Part shown: in pieces, positions 25,564 to 34,512 of the stretch
Layout: every line of letters begins with the position of its first letter
Numbering within the stretch: position 1 is the first letter of the stretch
NCBI RefSeq assembly: GCF_029760955.1
Contig: NZ_CP121682.1
Span: forward strand, 868,001 to 932,000
From: Streptomyces cathayae
Lineage (GTDB): Bacteria; Actinomycetota; Actinomycetes; Streptomycetales; Streptomycetaceae
Length of the DNA stretch: 64,000 nucleotides
Direction: 5' to 3'
Notes under the pieces: model-generated
The model's input: the letters and a program-made list of their open reading frames with translations, nothing else
The model's database searches: none
Told to the model about the DNA's origin: nothing
Translations under genes and position numbers: made by a program

Positions 25564-26565
25564 ATGAGGATCGCGTTCGTCGGCAAGGGCGGCAGCGGCA
25601 AAACAACGCTGTCCGCCCTCTTCTCCCGTCACCTGGCGAGCACCGGCGCCCCGGTCCTCGCCGTCGACGGCGACATCAACCAGCACCTGGCCGAGGCCCT
25701 CGCCCCCGCCGAGAGCACCCCGGTGACGCCCCCTCCCCTGGGCCCGCGCCTGCACGACATCAAGACCTACCTGCGCGGCACCAACCCCCGCATCACCTCC
25801 ACCGAGTCGATGATCAAGACGACCCCGCCCGGCCGTGGTTCACGCCTCCTGCGCCTGCTGGGCGACGACGAACTGCACGCGCGGCACGTCGTCCGGGCCG
25901 GCGGTGTCCCGCTGATGGCGACGGGTCAGTTCGACGACAGCGACCTGGGCGTGGCCTGCTACCACTCCAAGCTCGGCGCGGTGGAGCTGTACCTGGGCCA
26001 CCTGGTCGACGGCCCCGGCGAATACGTGGTGGTCGACATGACCGCGGGCGCCGACGCCTTCGCCTCCGGCCTGTTCACCCGCTTCGACCTCACCTTCCTG
26101 GTCGCCGAACCCACCCGCAAGGGCGTCTCCGTCTACCGCCAGTACCGGGACCACGCCCGCGAGTTCGGCATCCGTATCGCGGTCGTCGGCAACAAGGTGA
26201 CCTGCGAGGACGACCTCCTCTTCCTCAAGAACCAGGTGGGCGACGACCTCCTGACCCACCTCGTGCACTCGGACTGGGTCCGAGCCGCGGAACAGGGCAG
26301 AACCCCACCCCCGAGCCCCGCAACCCCGGACGCCTCGGACCCCCTGAGCACCCTGGAACCCCACAACCACCACGCCCTGACCGTCCTGCGCGAGGCCGTC
26401 GACTCCCACCCCCGCGACTGGGACCGCCTCCACCGCCACGCCGTGGAGTTCCACCTCCGCAACGCCCACTCCTGGGCCGACGCCCGCACCGGAGAGAACC
26501 TGTCCTCCCAGATCGACCCGACCTTCACCCCCGGCCCGGCAGCCCTCCTGTCCTCTTGCCCCTGA
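25564..26565 (+). CDS. CooC/ParA-type P-loop ATPase
   Basis: The 333-residue protein opens with the deviant Walker A motif VGKGGSGKTT used by the MinD/ParA/CooC group. It then shows VDGDINQHL (switch I-like), YVVVDMTAGAD (Walker B-like) and VVGNKVTCEDD. This is the CooC-like branch, in which ATPases help insert metals or maturate enzymes. The ATG follows GGTGGAG. A Zur-like box upstream would agree with a metal role. It is not beside chromosome partition genes, so a ParA role is unlikely. Confidence 0.75.
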   Translation: MRIAFVGKGGSGKTTLSALFSRHLASTGAPVLAVDGDINQHLAEALAPAESTPVTPPPLGPRLHDIKTYLRGTNPRITSTESMIKTTPPGRGSRLLRLLGDDELHARHVVRAGGVPLMATGQFDDSDLGVACYHSKLGAVELYLGHLVDGPGEYVVVDMTAGADAFASGLFTRFDLTFLVAEPTRKGVSVYRQYRDHAREFGIRIAVVGNKVTCEDDLLFLKNQVGDDLLTHLVHSDWVRAAEQGRTPPPSPATPDASDPLSTLEPHNHHALTVLREAVDSHPRDWDRLHRHAVEFHLRNAHSWADARTGENLSSQIDPTFTPGPAALLSSCP

Positions 26566-26593
26566 CCCTGCTCCTGGTGCTGGTCCTGGTCGG

Positions 26594-27133
26594 CTACTCG
26601 ATGCCCGTCGAGTCGAGCAGCCGGACCAGGTCCTTGCGCCCGTACCCGAGCAGCCGGGCACGATGGGTGCCCATCAGCAACAGGTGCGCGGCGATCACCG
26701 CCGCGTCTCCGTCCTTGTCGCCGCCGAGCCACTCCTGCGGCTTCTCCACCCCCAGGCTGTTGAGCACCAGCCCGTGCTCGCGCCGGACCTCCGCGACGGT
26801 CCCGGCGACCGCGTCCAGCAGCGTCTTCCCCGGCCGCTCGCACTCCAGCGCGAAACACCCCCAGTCGACCGGCACACAGCCCTCCGGCGGCCGCTCCCGC
26901 ACCCCCGCATACCGCTCGTCCCCGAACCCGGCCACGCCGAACTCCTCGTGCACCAGCGCGAACCGGTGAAACCCCGCCGGAACCGGCGGCGGTGGCGGCG
27001 TGTACTGCCACCCCGCGTCCTCGTACAACAGCCTCTTCACCTCCTCCTCGTCTGCATGCGTCACGCTGAACCCACTGGCGTCATTGCGCCCGGTCGTCGT
27101 CCCGTCGGGATTGCGATGAAAACAAAGACCCAC
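26594..27133 (-). CDS. Hypothetical protein, 179 residues
   Basis: A soluble protein of unknown function with no recognised domain. It starts VGLCFHRNPDGTTTGRNDASG, contains a Pro-rich WQYTPPPPPVPAGFHRFALVHEEFGV and ends RKDLVRLLDSTGIE. Codon usage is fully Streptomyces-like. GTG 27133 was preferred because a GGGGG run lies just upstream; the longer in-frame reading to 27286 is Arg/Ser-rich and unlikely. It converges on the ATPase gene with a 28-base gap. Confidence 0.6.
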   Translation of the reverse strand: MGLCFHRNPDGTTTGRNDASGFSVTHADEEEVKRLLYEDAGWQYTPPPPPVPAGFHRFALVHEEFGVAGFGDERYAGVRERPPEGCVPVDWGCFALECERPGKTLLDAVAGTVAEVRREHGLVLNSLGVEKPQEWLGGDKDGDAAVIAAHLLLMGTHRARLLGYGRKDLVRLLDSTGIE

Positions 27134-27484
27134 TGTGTACCCCCGTGGCCTGCGATGAGAACGACGAGAAGCCCTCGTCACAGGACCAAACGGACCGCAC
27201 CCCCCACCCGTGCCCGTTCCCCGAACCACCACCCGATCGTGTGAGCACGAGGTGCAAGCTGACGACAGGGCAACGGCACCCTTCACACACAGGAGACGAC
27301 GCGCTCTGTCTGTGCTGTTCAGCAGCTTGGGGGCCGGATCCGGGCGTCGTCGGTGGTACCGGGCGCGGCGGTGAAGCCGAACCGGGCCCGGGCGCGGCGT
27401 CTCAGCGCTTCGGTACGGCCCTTCTCACATCGTTGTGAGGGGTCTTGGAAGGGTTGACGTCCGCGCGTCGGGGACCGGTGGTGG
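27134..27484. other. Gene-free gap with a small palindrome
   Basis: No credible gene is seen. CTCACATCGTTGTGAG (27424-27439) is a short hairpin 46 bases beyond the sigma-factor stop and may help end that transcript. Confidence 0.4.
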
Positions 27485-28381
27485 TCAGCGCAGGGTGAGG
27501 GGGGTCTCGGCTTCGGCGCGGGAGAGTTTCTCCGGGTTGCGGACGTAGTAGAGGCCGGTGATGCGGGCGTCCTCGACACGGACCGCCAGGACGCCGTCGA
27601 GCCCGCCGTCCAGATGCACGAGGAGTGCCGGGTTGCCGTTGACCACGGTTGGTTCGGTGGTGAGCGTGCCTTGGAGCTTGCCGATGCCGCCGGCGAACAT
27701 ACGGGCCACCTTGCCGGCGCCGGTGACCGGCCGCAGCGCGGCGTGTTTGATGCCGCCGCCGTCGCTCATCAGGACGACCTCCGGGGCAAGCACGTCGAGG
27801 AGGGTCTGCGGGTCCCCGGTTTCGATCGCGCGCTGGAACGACTCCAGGGCCGCCCGGGTCTCGTTCGGGGAGACCATCCGGCGGGGGCGGCGGGCGTCGA
27901 CGTGGCGACGGGCGCGGTGGGCGATCTGGCGGACGGCCGCAGGGCTCTTGTCGACGGCGGCCGCGATCTCGTCGTAGCCGACGTCGAAGACCTCGCGCAG
28001 CACGAAGACGGCCCGCTCGGTCGGGGAGAGCGTCTCGAGGACGAGCAGGAGCGCCATCGACAGGCTCTCGGCCAGCTCGACGTCCTCGGCCACGTCCGGC
28101 GCGGTGAGCAGCGGCTCGGGCAGCCAGGGGCCGACGTACGCCTCCTTGCGGCGCTTCACGGTGCGCAGCCGGTTCAGCGCCTGCCGGGTGGTGATCCGGA
28201 CCAGGTAGGCGCGCCGGTCGCGCACCTGCGCCAGGTCGACCCCGACCCACCGCAGCCAGGTCTCCTGGAGGACGTCCTCGGCGTCGGCGGCCGAGCCGAG
28301 CATCTCGTAGGCGACGGTGAAGAGCAGGTTGCGGTGGGCGATGAACGCCTCGGTCGCCGGGGCGGTGGCGTCGTCGCTCAT
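27485..28381 (-). CDS. sigJ: SigJ-type ECF sigma factor (ECF41 family) with SnoaL-like C-terminus
   Basis: The 298-residue sigma factor has region 2 at about 10-75 (HRNLLFTVAYEMLGSAADAE and ETWLRW), region 4 at about 115-165 (LSPTERAVFVLREVFDVGYD) and a C-terminal SnoaL/NTF2-like domain (VVLMSDGGGIKHAALRPVTG). ECF41 members replace a separate anti-sigma factor with this fused domain. Their usual partner is a carboxymuconolactone decarboxylase, oxidoreductase or epimerase gene; here a FAD oxidoreductase lies directly upstream in the same operon. ATG 28381 has a GGAGAGGGG box. The operon promoter matches the ECF41 pattern, so it is probably autoregulated. Confidence 0.9.
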   Translation of the reverse strand: MSDDATAPATEAFIAHRNLLFTVAYEMLGSAADAEDVLQETWLRWVGVDLAQVRDRRAYLVRITTRQALNRLRTVKRRKEAYVGPWLPEPLLTAPDVAEDVELAESLSMALLLVLETLSPTERAVFVLREVFDVGYDEIAAAVDKSPAAVRQIAHRARRHVDARRPRRMVSPNETRAALESFQRAIETGDPQTLLDVLAPEVVLMSDGGGIKHAALRPVTGAGKVARMFAGGIGKLQGTLTTEPTVVNGNPALLVHLDGGLDGVLAVRVEDARITGLYYVRNPEKLSRAEAETPLTLR

Positions 28382-28482
28382 GTCGCGGCCCCTCTCCTCG
28401 TCCTTCTCGTCCTTCGCGGTCGGCCCCGGCGGCCGACCGCGTTCGCGTGCGTCCACGGCAAGATCCTCGCAGCACGCGCCGG

Positions 28483-29691
28483 TCAGGCGACCCGGTCGGC
28501 GGCGGCCGGTGCCTCGGCGCGGTCGGCGCGCAGCAGCTGCCGGCGCTTGGCGCCCCCTCCCGGCATGCGGTGCAGCTTGTACGAGCCGGGTTTGTGCGCC
28601 TCGTCGGTCAGGTGCTTGGGGATGCCCTTGCAGACCAGTTCCTTGAGCCTGGCGCCCAGGCCGTCGTCGATGTGCAGCCACACCGCGGCGTCGGAGCGGT
28701 TGGCGAACTGGTAGATGCCCGCGCTGCGGCCCAGGCTGACGCACTGGGCGTAGAGCGACTGGTGGAGGTTTTCCGGCTGCTCACCCGCGAGTCGGCTGAG
28801 CACGGTGTCGGCGGCCCGCGCGCCCAGCGGCATCGCGTTCAGGCAGCTCATCCGCAGCGGCAGGCCGGACGGTGCCGCCGAGTCCCCGGCCGCGACGATG
28901 CGCGTGTCGTCCACGCTCGTCAGCGTCTCGTCCGTGAGCAGGCGGCCCACGGCGTCGGTGCTCAGCCCGCTGCGGGCGGCCAGGTCCGGAACGCCGAAGC
29001 CGACGGTCCAGACGGTGACCTCGCTCGGCAGCTCCCGGCCGTCGGCGAGCCGCACGGCCTCGCGGGTCACCGCCGTCACCTTCGTGTCGGAGCCGTCGAG
29101 GACCGTCACACCGAGCTTGGCCAGCCGCTTCGCAACCGAGCGCCGACCCCGGGGGTGCAGGTACGGGCCGAGAACGCCGCCGCAGACCAGGGTCACGGCG
29201 CGGCCCTGCTCCGCCAGCTCGGCGGCGGTCTCGATGCCGGTGGGACCGGCGCCGACCACCGTCACCGGGGCCGTCGCGGGAGCGGCGTCGAGGACCGGCC
29301 GCAGCCGCTGTGCCGCCTCCAGGGTGGCGATCGGGTAGGCGAACTCGGCCGCCCCCGGCACACTCGGTTCGGCGCTGCCACTGCCCACGGCGTAGATCAG
29401 GTAGTCGTAGCCGAGCGTGCCGCCGGCCGCCGGCGTCACGCCATGCCCGGCCGCGTCGATCCGGGTCACGGTGTCGACCACCAGCCGAACCCCGTCGGCC
29501 AGGACGTCCCGGTAGGCGACGACCGCGTCGTCGGACCCGCCCACCAACTGGTGCAGGCGGACCCGGTGGACAAAGTCCGCGCGCGGGTTGATCAGCGTCA
29601 CGGTCACGTCGTCGCGCAGCGTCAGCCGGTTCGCGGCCATCACGCCCGCGTATCCGCCACCGATCACGACCACATGCGTGTTCCCAGCCAT
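28483..29691 (-). CDS. NAD(P)/FAD-dependent oxidoreductase (NDH-2-like), ECF41 partner
   Basis: The 402-residue flavoprotein has two Rossmann loops, VVVIGGGYAGVMAANRL for FAD (8-24) and VTVVGAGPTGIETAAELAEQ for NAD(P)H near 155. The FAD-closing segment TRIVAAGDSAAP is near 270. It resembles type II NADH dehydrogenases and other pyridine-nucleotide-disulphide oxidoreductase relatives. It is the first gene of the operon with the ECF41 sigma factor and the likely chief target of that sigma factor. The C-terminal portion contains a helical, positively charged region that could touch the membrane. Confidence 0.87.
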   Translation of the reverse strand: MAGNTHVVVIGGGYAGVMAANRLTLRDDVTVTLINPRADFVHRVRLHQLVGGSDDAVVAYRDVLADGVRLVVDTVTRIDAAGHGVTPAAGGTLGYDYLIYAVGSGSAEPSVPGAAEFAYPIATLEAAQRLRPVLDAAPATAPVTVVGAGPTGIETAAELAEQGRAVTLVCGGVLGPYLHPRGRRSVAKRLAKLGVTVLDGSDTKVTAVTREAVRLADGRELPSEVTVWTVGFGVPDLAARSGLSTDAVGRLLTDETLTSVDDTRIVAAGDSAAPSGLPLRMSCLNAMPLGARAADTVLSRLAGEQPENLHQSLYAQCVSLGRSAGIYQFANRSDAAVWLHIDDGLGARLKELVCKGIPKHLTDEAHKPGSYKLHRMPGGGAKRRQLLRADRAEAPAAADRVA

Positions 29692-29725
29692 AGTGCCCCC
29701 TCCGTTTCCAGGTGTTCGGCCTCAA

Positions 29726-29752
29726 GACACCGCGCCATCGGCCGCCGTGACA
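29726..29752 (-). promoter_or_regulatory. ECF41-type promoter
   Basis: On the minus strand, TGTCACG (29752-29746), a 16-base spacer and TGTC (29729-29726) lie 35-61 bases upstream of the oxidoreductase ATG. The published ECF41 consensus is TGTCACA-N16-CGTC, so there is one mismatch in each box and exact spacing. Confidence 0.7.
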
Positions 29753-29801
29753 GGACATGAGCCAGATCACTCCACGGGGGCTCAGCTGGAGCTGTGATCG
29801 G

Positions 29802-30655
29802 GCGCTGTCACGTTGTTGGCTGCGTAGGTCTCTGACGACGCGTCGGGGCGTGGTGGGGGCCGGGTTTCGGGCCGGTGCTCAGGCTTCGGCGGGCTGGCCG
29901 GCGGCGCCGGTGGCCTGGTCCCAGATCGCGAAGCGGGTGGTCATCTCGGCGCGGTAGTGGGCGGCGGTCATCAGGTGACGGCGGGGCCGGAAGTGGGGTG
30001 AGATGTCGCTGAACGCGGCCAGGAACCGCTGGGCTCCGCCGATACTGCGGAAGCCTTTCATGGCGCGTTCGCGCTGCCTCGTCGGCTGGTGGGAATTCTC
30101 GGCCCGGTTGTTCAGGCCCTTGTGGGCACGGTGCTCGACGGAGGGCATCACCTCGCGGTGCGCCGCCCCGTAGGAGCGCAGTTTGTCGGTGACGACCACC
30201 CTCGGCACCGTACGGGTCGTCTTCAGCAGCCTGCGGAAGAACCGCCGGGCCGCAGCGGTGTCCCGCCGGTTCTGTACGAGGACGTCGAGCACGGTGCCGT
30301 CCTGGTCGACCGCGCGCCACAGGTACTTCTGCTCTCCGTTGATCTTGATGAAGACCTCGTCCAGATGCCACTTGTCCCCGGGCCGGGGCCGCCTCCGGCG
30401 CAGGCCTGCCCGAACTTGGCGCATCACCGCCGGACCGTCTCGTAAGAGACGATCACACCGCGCTCAAGCATCAGCTCCTCGACCTCGCGGAACGACAGCG
30501 GGAAGCGGTGGTACAGCCACACGCGGCGGGCAATGGCCTCGACCGGGTACCGGTGCCCCTTGTACGACGGCGACGCGGACGACACGAGCGATCCCCCTGT
30601 CCAGCACGATCAACTCCAAGATCATCCCAGGCCGGTCAGCCAACGTGACAACGCC
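29802..30655 (-). mobile_element. IS6-family insertion sequence, decayed
   Basis: The element is 854 bp. Terminal inverted repeats are GGCGCTGTCACGTTG at 29802-29816 and, inverted, CAACGTGACAACGCC at 30641-30655 (14 of 15 matching). It contains one transposase reading region. No 8-bp target duplication is seen in the flanks, so the element may have come by cointegration or the flanks have since rearranged. Confidence 0.8.
29879..30585 (-). pseudogene. IS6-family transposase with nonsense mutation and frameshift
   Basis: The N-terminal helix-turn-helix part reads from GTG 30585: SYKGHRYPVEAIARRVWLYH, then FPLSFREVEELMLERGV and SYETVRR. A TGA follows where the family has Trp (VRRWC). Beyond it the frame also shifts, and the catalytic core continues in another frame as GDKWHLDEVFIKING (first Asp), VVVTDKLRSYGAA (second Asp) and RAENSHQPTRQRERAMKGFR (Glu). 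The D-D-E triad is thus present but the protein is split. A 182-residue product from an internal ATG would lack the DNA-binding domain. Confidence 0.85.
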
Positions 30656-30692
30656 GTGACGGAGCCTTGCGACCTCCCACTGCCGGCACGGC

Positions 30693-31208
30693 CTATACCG
30701 GCTCCTCGTACAGGTCGATCTCGGAGGGCCCGCGATCAAGTAGCAGTTCGAGACGCCCCTCCATGGCGGCGAACCACTGATCGAGGTCCGCATTGGCGTC
30801 GTGAAAGAACCAGGAGTTGAAGCTTCCCAGGGCGTCCAGGGCGAGCCCGGGCTCGTAGCGGAACTCGCAGTGGACCTGCACGTAGTGGTCGTGCTCACCG
30901 TCGTCACCGCTGATGTCGAACTGTCGCGTGAGGTCCACAGTGAACATCGGTCGCCCGCTGAAGGCGTACGTGCCGTACTGGAAGAGCAAGCCGTCGGAGT
31001 CGGGTGTGGGTGCTGTGGCAAAGCGCTGCCGCCCGAATCGCATGAAGGCCAGCCATGCAGCCCGAGTGGTCAACTCGGTCGTCGTCGATCGCCCGGCCGC
31101 CAGCTCGGCACGCAGGAAATCGAGGGCTTCCTCCATCCGTGGTCTGTCGGGCACACCGGCTCTCCTCGCTTCGTGAATCAGCGCCTTAACGTCGTGGGGC
31201 CAGAGCAA
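30693..31208 (-). CDS. Hypothetical protein, 171 residues
   Basis: An acidic soluble protein without a recognised domain (MLWPHDVKALIHEARRAGV at the start, then FMRFGRQRF, FEYEPGLAL-type strands and ELLLDRGPSEIDLYEEPV at the end). GC content is lower than that of its neighbours and it lies just outside the IS6 element, hence possibly transferred. It is 38 bases from the IS right end. It could be an immunity or toxin-associated protein by neighbourhood, but nothing in its sequence proves this. Confidence 0.55.
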   Translation of the reverse strand: MLWPHDVKALIHEARRAGVPDRPRMEEALDFLRAELAAGRSTTTELTTRAAWLAFMRFGRQRFATAPTPDSDGLLFQYGTYAFSGRPMFTVDLTRQFDISGDDGEHDHYVQVHCEFRYEPGLALDALGSFNSWFFHDANADLDQWFAAMEGRLELLLDRGPSEIDLYEEPV

Positions 31209-31438
31209 AACCAGTCCTGATCACCGAGGCGTCCGCCTCGCCGTCTCGCAACGCTCGGTCACGGCTCCACAGAAGTTGAGCCAGAACCACGATTCACCCG
31301 TCGCCGACACACGAAATCCTTCCGACCCGACTGGTCTGCACGGCGGTATCCACCCCCCGTGCTCTCCAGCGATCCGGACTTCTTGCGCCCGCACCTGCCG
31401 CAACTCTGCTCATCTGGTTTCGCATCTGAGCCCCAGCT

Positions 31439-31705
31439 TCACAAAGCGATCGGCCGGTACCCCAGGGCCTGATCGACTACTTCATCAGCCGAAAGCTCCC
31501 GCTCCGGCGACCAAAAAATCAAATTGCTGACATGACCGGGCGGGCATGCCAGGGCTCTGTCGAGCCTGTCCAGCCAACCGTCCACCTCGTCGTCTGAGGT
31601 GTAGTCCGCTTCCATGATCCGCTGCACGAGCGCGACTGCCTCCGCGCGACTCATCTCCACAGCGCTCTTCAGGTCCCTCCGCCAGGTCACCCTAACGAGA
31701 CGCAT
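31439..31705 (-). CDS. Colicin/pyocin DNase immunity-like protein
   Basis: The 88-residue protein resembles the Im7/Im9 four-helix immunity proteins that neutralise E-type colicin DNases. DLKSAVEMSRAEAVALVQRI matches helix 1. ADYTSDDEVDGWLDRLDRAL matches helix 2. CPPGHVSNLIFWSPERELSA matches the EHPxGSDLIYYP core, and DEVVDQALGYR matches helix 4. No matching HNH nuclease toxin gene is visible nearby, so this is an orphan immunity gene. The start is uncertain: ATG 31705 keeps helix 1 complete, whereas ATG 31654 would truncate it. No strong ribosome-binding site is seen. Confidence 0.65.
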   Translation of the reverse strand: MRLVRVTWRRDLKSAVEMSRAEAVALVQRIMEADYTSDDEVDGWLDRLDRALACPPGHVSNLIFWSPERELSADEVVDQALGYRPIAL

Positions 31706-31846
31706 GATCGCCCGGACAGGCCCTGGGCGATTCGCATGCCACACGAAGCCCACTTCCCGCGCTGCAAATGACCGTTCCCCTCCGCGTGACGTTGGAAGAC
31801 TGTGTGTGCTGTGCCGTAATACGGCGACAGTGCTGCGGTGGTCGCG

Positions 31847-34348
31847 TCAGTCGAACTGTGCCTGGGCGACGACGCTGGTGACGAACTGCTCCGCCCTCTC
31901 GCCCCGGGACCGAACCAACAGGCGCAGGGACTCAGGCAGTTGGTGGGGCAGGTCGTTGGGGGCTGTCACCAGCCAGTGCGTGTGCAGCGTCTTTCCCGCC
32001 CGGAGAGCGGTGGGGCGGATCGTGTGCTGGGGAAGGGCTTTCCAGTTGTCGGGGACGAGCAGGTGCGGGCTGACGACTGTGGCGGCTGCCGCCGTGACGG
32101 TGGTGGTGACCTTCACGGTCCTGCCCGGCTCCACGGGGACGAGGCCGTTCGACGGTGTCTTGACGGTGAGGGTGAGCCGGGGGTCTTCCGTCCGCCATGA
32201 CTGCCAGGCGGCGACTCCCACGGCGCCGCCTGAGGTGCGTGTGGCGGTGAGTCTGAGGGCGGTGGTGGTGACGGCCTTCTCCAGGAGGATCCGGTTGAGG
32301 GTTCCCGGCCGGGGAGCCTGGGGGGTGCGGTGCTGGCCGGGCAGGGGATGCCATCCGCCGTCCTGGCCGAGGTGGTGGAGTTCGTAGGAGTCGGGGGTGC
32401 GGACTCCGCCGCCGTCGTCGTAGAAGGAGATCCGCAGGTCCGACACGGGCGTGGGGACGCCGAAGTCCACGGCGAGCCAGTCGTCCGCGTGGGGACTGCC
32501 GTAGTTGGTCCACCGCGATGACGGTGTGTCGAGGTGAAGGTCCTGTCCGTCGATGGCCTTGGCCGGGCTGTCGAGGTGGAACGTGTACGAGGCACTCGCG
32601 AGGGGATGGCCCTTCTGCTCGACGTTGGCCAGGTCGTCGACCTCGCGGGGCAGGGTGTGCTGTCTGGCCCTGCCGATGGTGAGCGTCACCGGCTCCAGGT
32701 CGTCCTGCCGGTGGATGCGCCGGCCGTCCAGCCAGACGCTCAGGCCGGCTCCGTGTCCGTAGTGCCGGCCGCTGCGGTCGAAGAGCACGCTGAGGTTGTG
32801 GCCGTGGTAGGGGAGGTTCTCCACGGCGAAGTGATCCCATTCGCGCGGCACCAGCGGCGCGAGGGAAACAGTGGCGTCGGACTGGGAACGGATCCCGAAC
32901 AGCCCCGACAGGACCAGGTCGTTGAAGGTGGAGTGGTTGTAGTCCTCACTGTGCCCTCGGCCGTCGTAGATCCAGCGGTCCTCGTCGGGGTGGTGCGCCT
33001 CGGCGACATACGGCTTGCCGTCCTTGCGATGGGTCAGGGCATAGGCGCGGAGCACGGCGTAGTAGTCGGCGCGGTCGACGTGGGACTGGGCGGGGTAGTC
33101 GATGAGGAGGTTGGCCAGGGCGGTGAGCGTCTGACTGGTGGCGAACGGCCAGCTCGGACCGTTCCAGCGGCAGCAGCCCTCGAGCGCCTGGTGCATGAAC
33201 CACGGGCTGCGCCGCTCGACCGTGGTGGGACCGAAGGGCGCGGAGAACCCCTCGGGATCGCGCAGTTGGGCCCATGCTGCGGCGTTGTCCGCCGGAGCCA
33301 TGTGGAAGTACCAGGGCAGGAAGCCGATCTGCTCGCGGTCGGCGAGCCTGCGCCGCTCGGGATTCCCGTCCCGCATGACGTGCTTGTAGAACTGGTGCTT
33401 TTCGTCCCACAGCCAGCGCTCCTGCTGCGCCCGCAGGGCACGGGCCCGCTCGTCGTAGCGGTCGGCCTTCGCCTCGTCGCCCCGGTGGCCGCGGCGCCGC
33501 AGGAGTGCGGCGATCGCCTTGGCGTCGCCGTACTGGTAGGCGTTGAGAGTGGGGCGGAACCCCTCACCACCGTGGTACGGGTCGTCGCTCTGGTAGGAGC
33601 TCGCGGTGTACTCCATCGCGTCCCACACCGGTGTCTGCCAGTAGAGGCCGACTTCGTCGTCGAACTGCGGGGCCCAGCGCCCCCATTGGCGTTCCAATTC
33701 GTCGAGCAGACCCAGGGCCTGCTCCCATCTGCCGTCGGTCGACGCCCGGGCCACCACGGCGTCCGCGATCCAGAAGGAGTACTGGTGCGCCCAGTCGGTG
33801 GTGTTCTTGTTGAGGAAGTCCGTGGCCGGTTTGGGTCCCGAGCCGCTGCCGCGCAGCCAGTAGCCGATGTAGTCGTCGAGGTAGCGGTGGTCGCGCAGCC
33901 AGCGTGCCTCGCGGATGTGGTGAGCGGCGGCGGCGTTGATCCCGCCGTGCGGCGCGGAGTAGCCGACCGGGCCCAGGAACTCCGAGAGGATCCAACCTTC
34001 CCTGGGCCCGGTGTACTTCAGGGCGTGCTTGATCACGCGCCACCGGTAGTAGTAGGTGTCCCGGATGGCGGCGTCGGGCAGGTCGACGAAGGGGATGTTC
34101 GCCTCGTACCACTCGGCCTCCGGCAGGTCCCCCAGCAGTGACCGGTGGTCCAGGAAGGCCGTTCCGGGACCCACCACCGGATACAGCGGAGACGCGCTCG
34201 CCCCCTTGCCGCCTGCGGGCGCCCCGCCCGCAGGACTGCCGACCGCACCCGCCGACGTGGCCGCGCCGGGCGGCACCGCACCGCTCAGGGCCACCGCGCC
34301 CAGGGCCGCTGCGCCGCTGTGAAGAAGCCGCCGACGATCGAGGGCCAT
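31847..34348 (-). CDS. Tat-exported (alpha/alpha)6-barrel glycoside hydrolase, MGH1/GH63-like, with F5/8C-like domain
   Basis: The 833-residue protein begins with a twin-arginine-type signal (ALDRRRLLHSGAAALGAVAL). A large helical barrel (about 60-520) follows with the trehalase/GH63-like segments YQSDDPYHGGEGFRPTLNAY, WLWDEKHQFYKH and GCCRWNGPSWPFATSQTLTA. Later residues (about 590-720) look like a discoidin or F5/8-type carbohydrate-binding domain (AIDGQDLHLD, DWLAVDFGVPTPVSDLRISF). The end is a beta-sandwich with NEW3-like features. It probably removes alpha-linked sugars outside the cell. Exact GH family and substrate are not certain. It is a single gene with its own promoter. Confidence 0.75.
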   Translation of the reverse strand: MALDRRRLLHSGAAALGAVALSGAVPPGAATSAGAVGSPAGGAPAGGKGASASPLYPVVGPGTAFLDHRSLLGDLPEAEWYEANIPFVDLPDAAIRDTYYYRWRVIKHALKYTGPREGWILSEFLGPVGYSAPHGGINAAAAHHIREARWLRDHRYLDDYIGYWLRGSGSGPKPATDFLNKNTTDWAHQYSFWIADAVVARASTDGRWEQALGLLDELERQWGRWAPQFDDEVGLYWQTPVWDAMEYTASSYQSDDPYHGGEGFRPTLNAYQYGDAKAIAALLRRRGHRGDEAKADRYDERARALRAQQERWLWDEKHQFYKHVMRDGNPERRRLADREQIGFLPWYFHMAPADNAAAWAQLRDPEGFSAPFGPTTVERRSPWFMHQALEGCCRWNGPSWPFATSQTLTALANLLIDYPAQSHVDRADYYAVLRAYALTHRKDGKPYVAEAHHPDEDRWIYDGRGHSEDYNHSTFNDLVLSGLFGIRSQSDATVSLAPLVPREWDHFAVENLPYHGHNLSVLFDRSGRHYGHGAGLSVWLDGRRIHRQDDLEPVTLTIGRARQHTLPREVDDLANVEQKGHPLASASYTFHLDSPAKAIDGQDLHLDTPSSRWTNYGSPHADDWLAVDFGVPTPVSDLRISFYDDGGGVRTPDSYELHHLGQDGGWHPLPGQHRTPQAPRPGTLNRILLEKAVTTTALRLTATRTSGGAVGVAAWQSWRTEDPRLTLTVKTPSNGLVPVEPGRTVKVTTTVTAAAATVVSPHLLVPDNWKALPQHTIRPTALRAGKTLHTHWLVTAPNDLPHQLPESLRLLVRSRGERAEQFVTSVVAQAQFD

Positions 34349-34512
34349 GCGAGTGCTCCTCTGCGAGAACGAGTCGACAGGGCTGCCCGAGCGTCTGACG
34401 GACCGCGCCTGACAGCGTTGTCCGCCAGAGGTTCTCGGCTCAGACTGCCATGGGCGGGTCTACATCTGAAGAGTCCGTGCAACGTTGGAAAGAGGGAGAC
34501 GCGAGGCGCGCA

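Noticed and set aside
29794..30663. 8-bp target duplication of the IS6-family element
   Set aside because: The flanking octamers TGTGATCG and GTGACGGA do not match.
31221..31403. Small minus-strand frame between the hypothetical gene and the immunity-like gene, considered as a missing toxin
   Set aside because: Only 60 codons, no HNH motif, and no ribosome-binding site.
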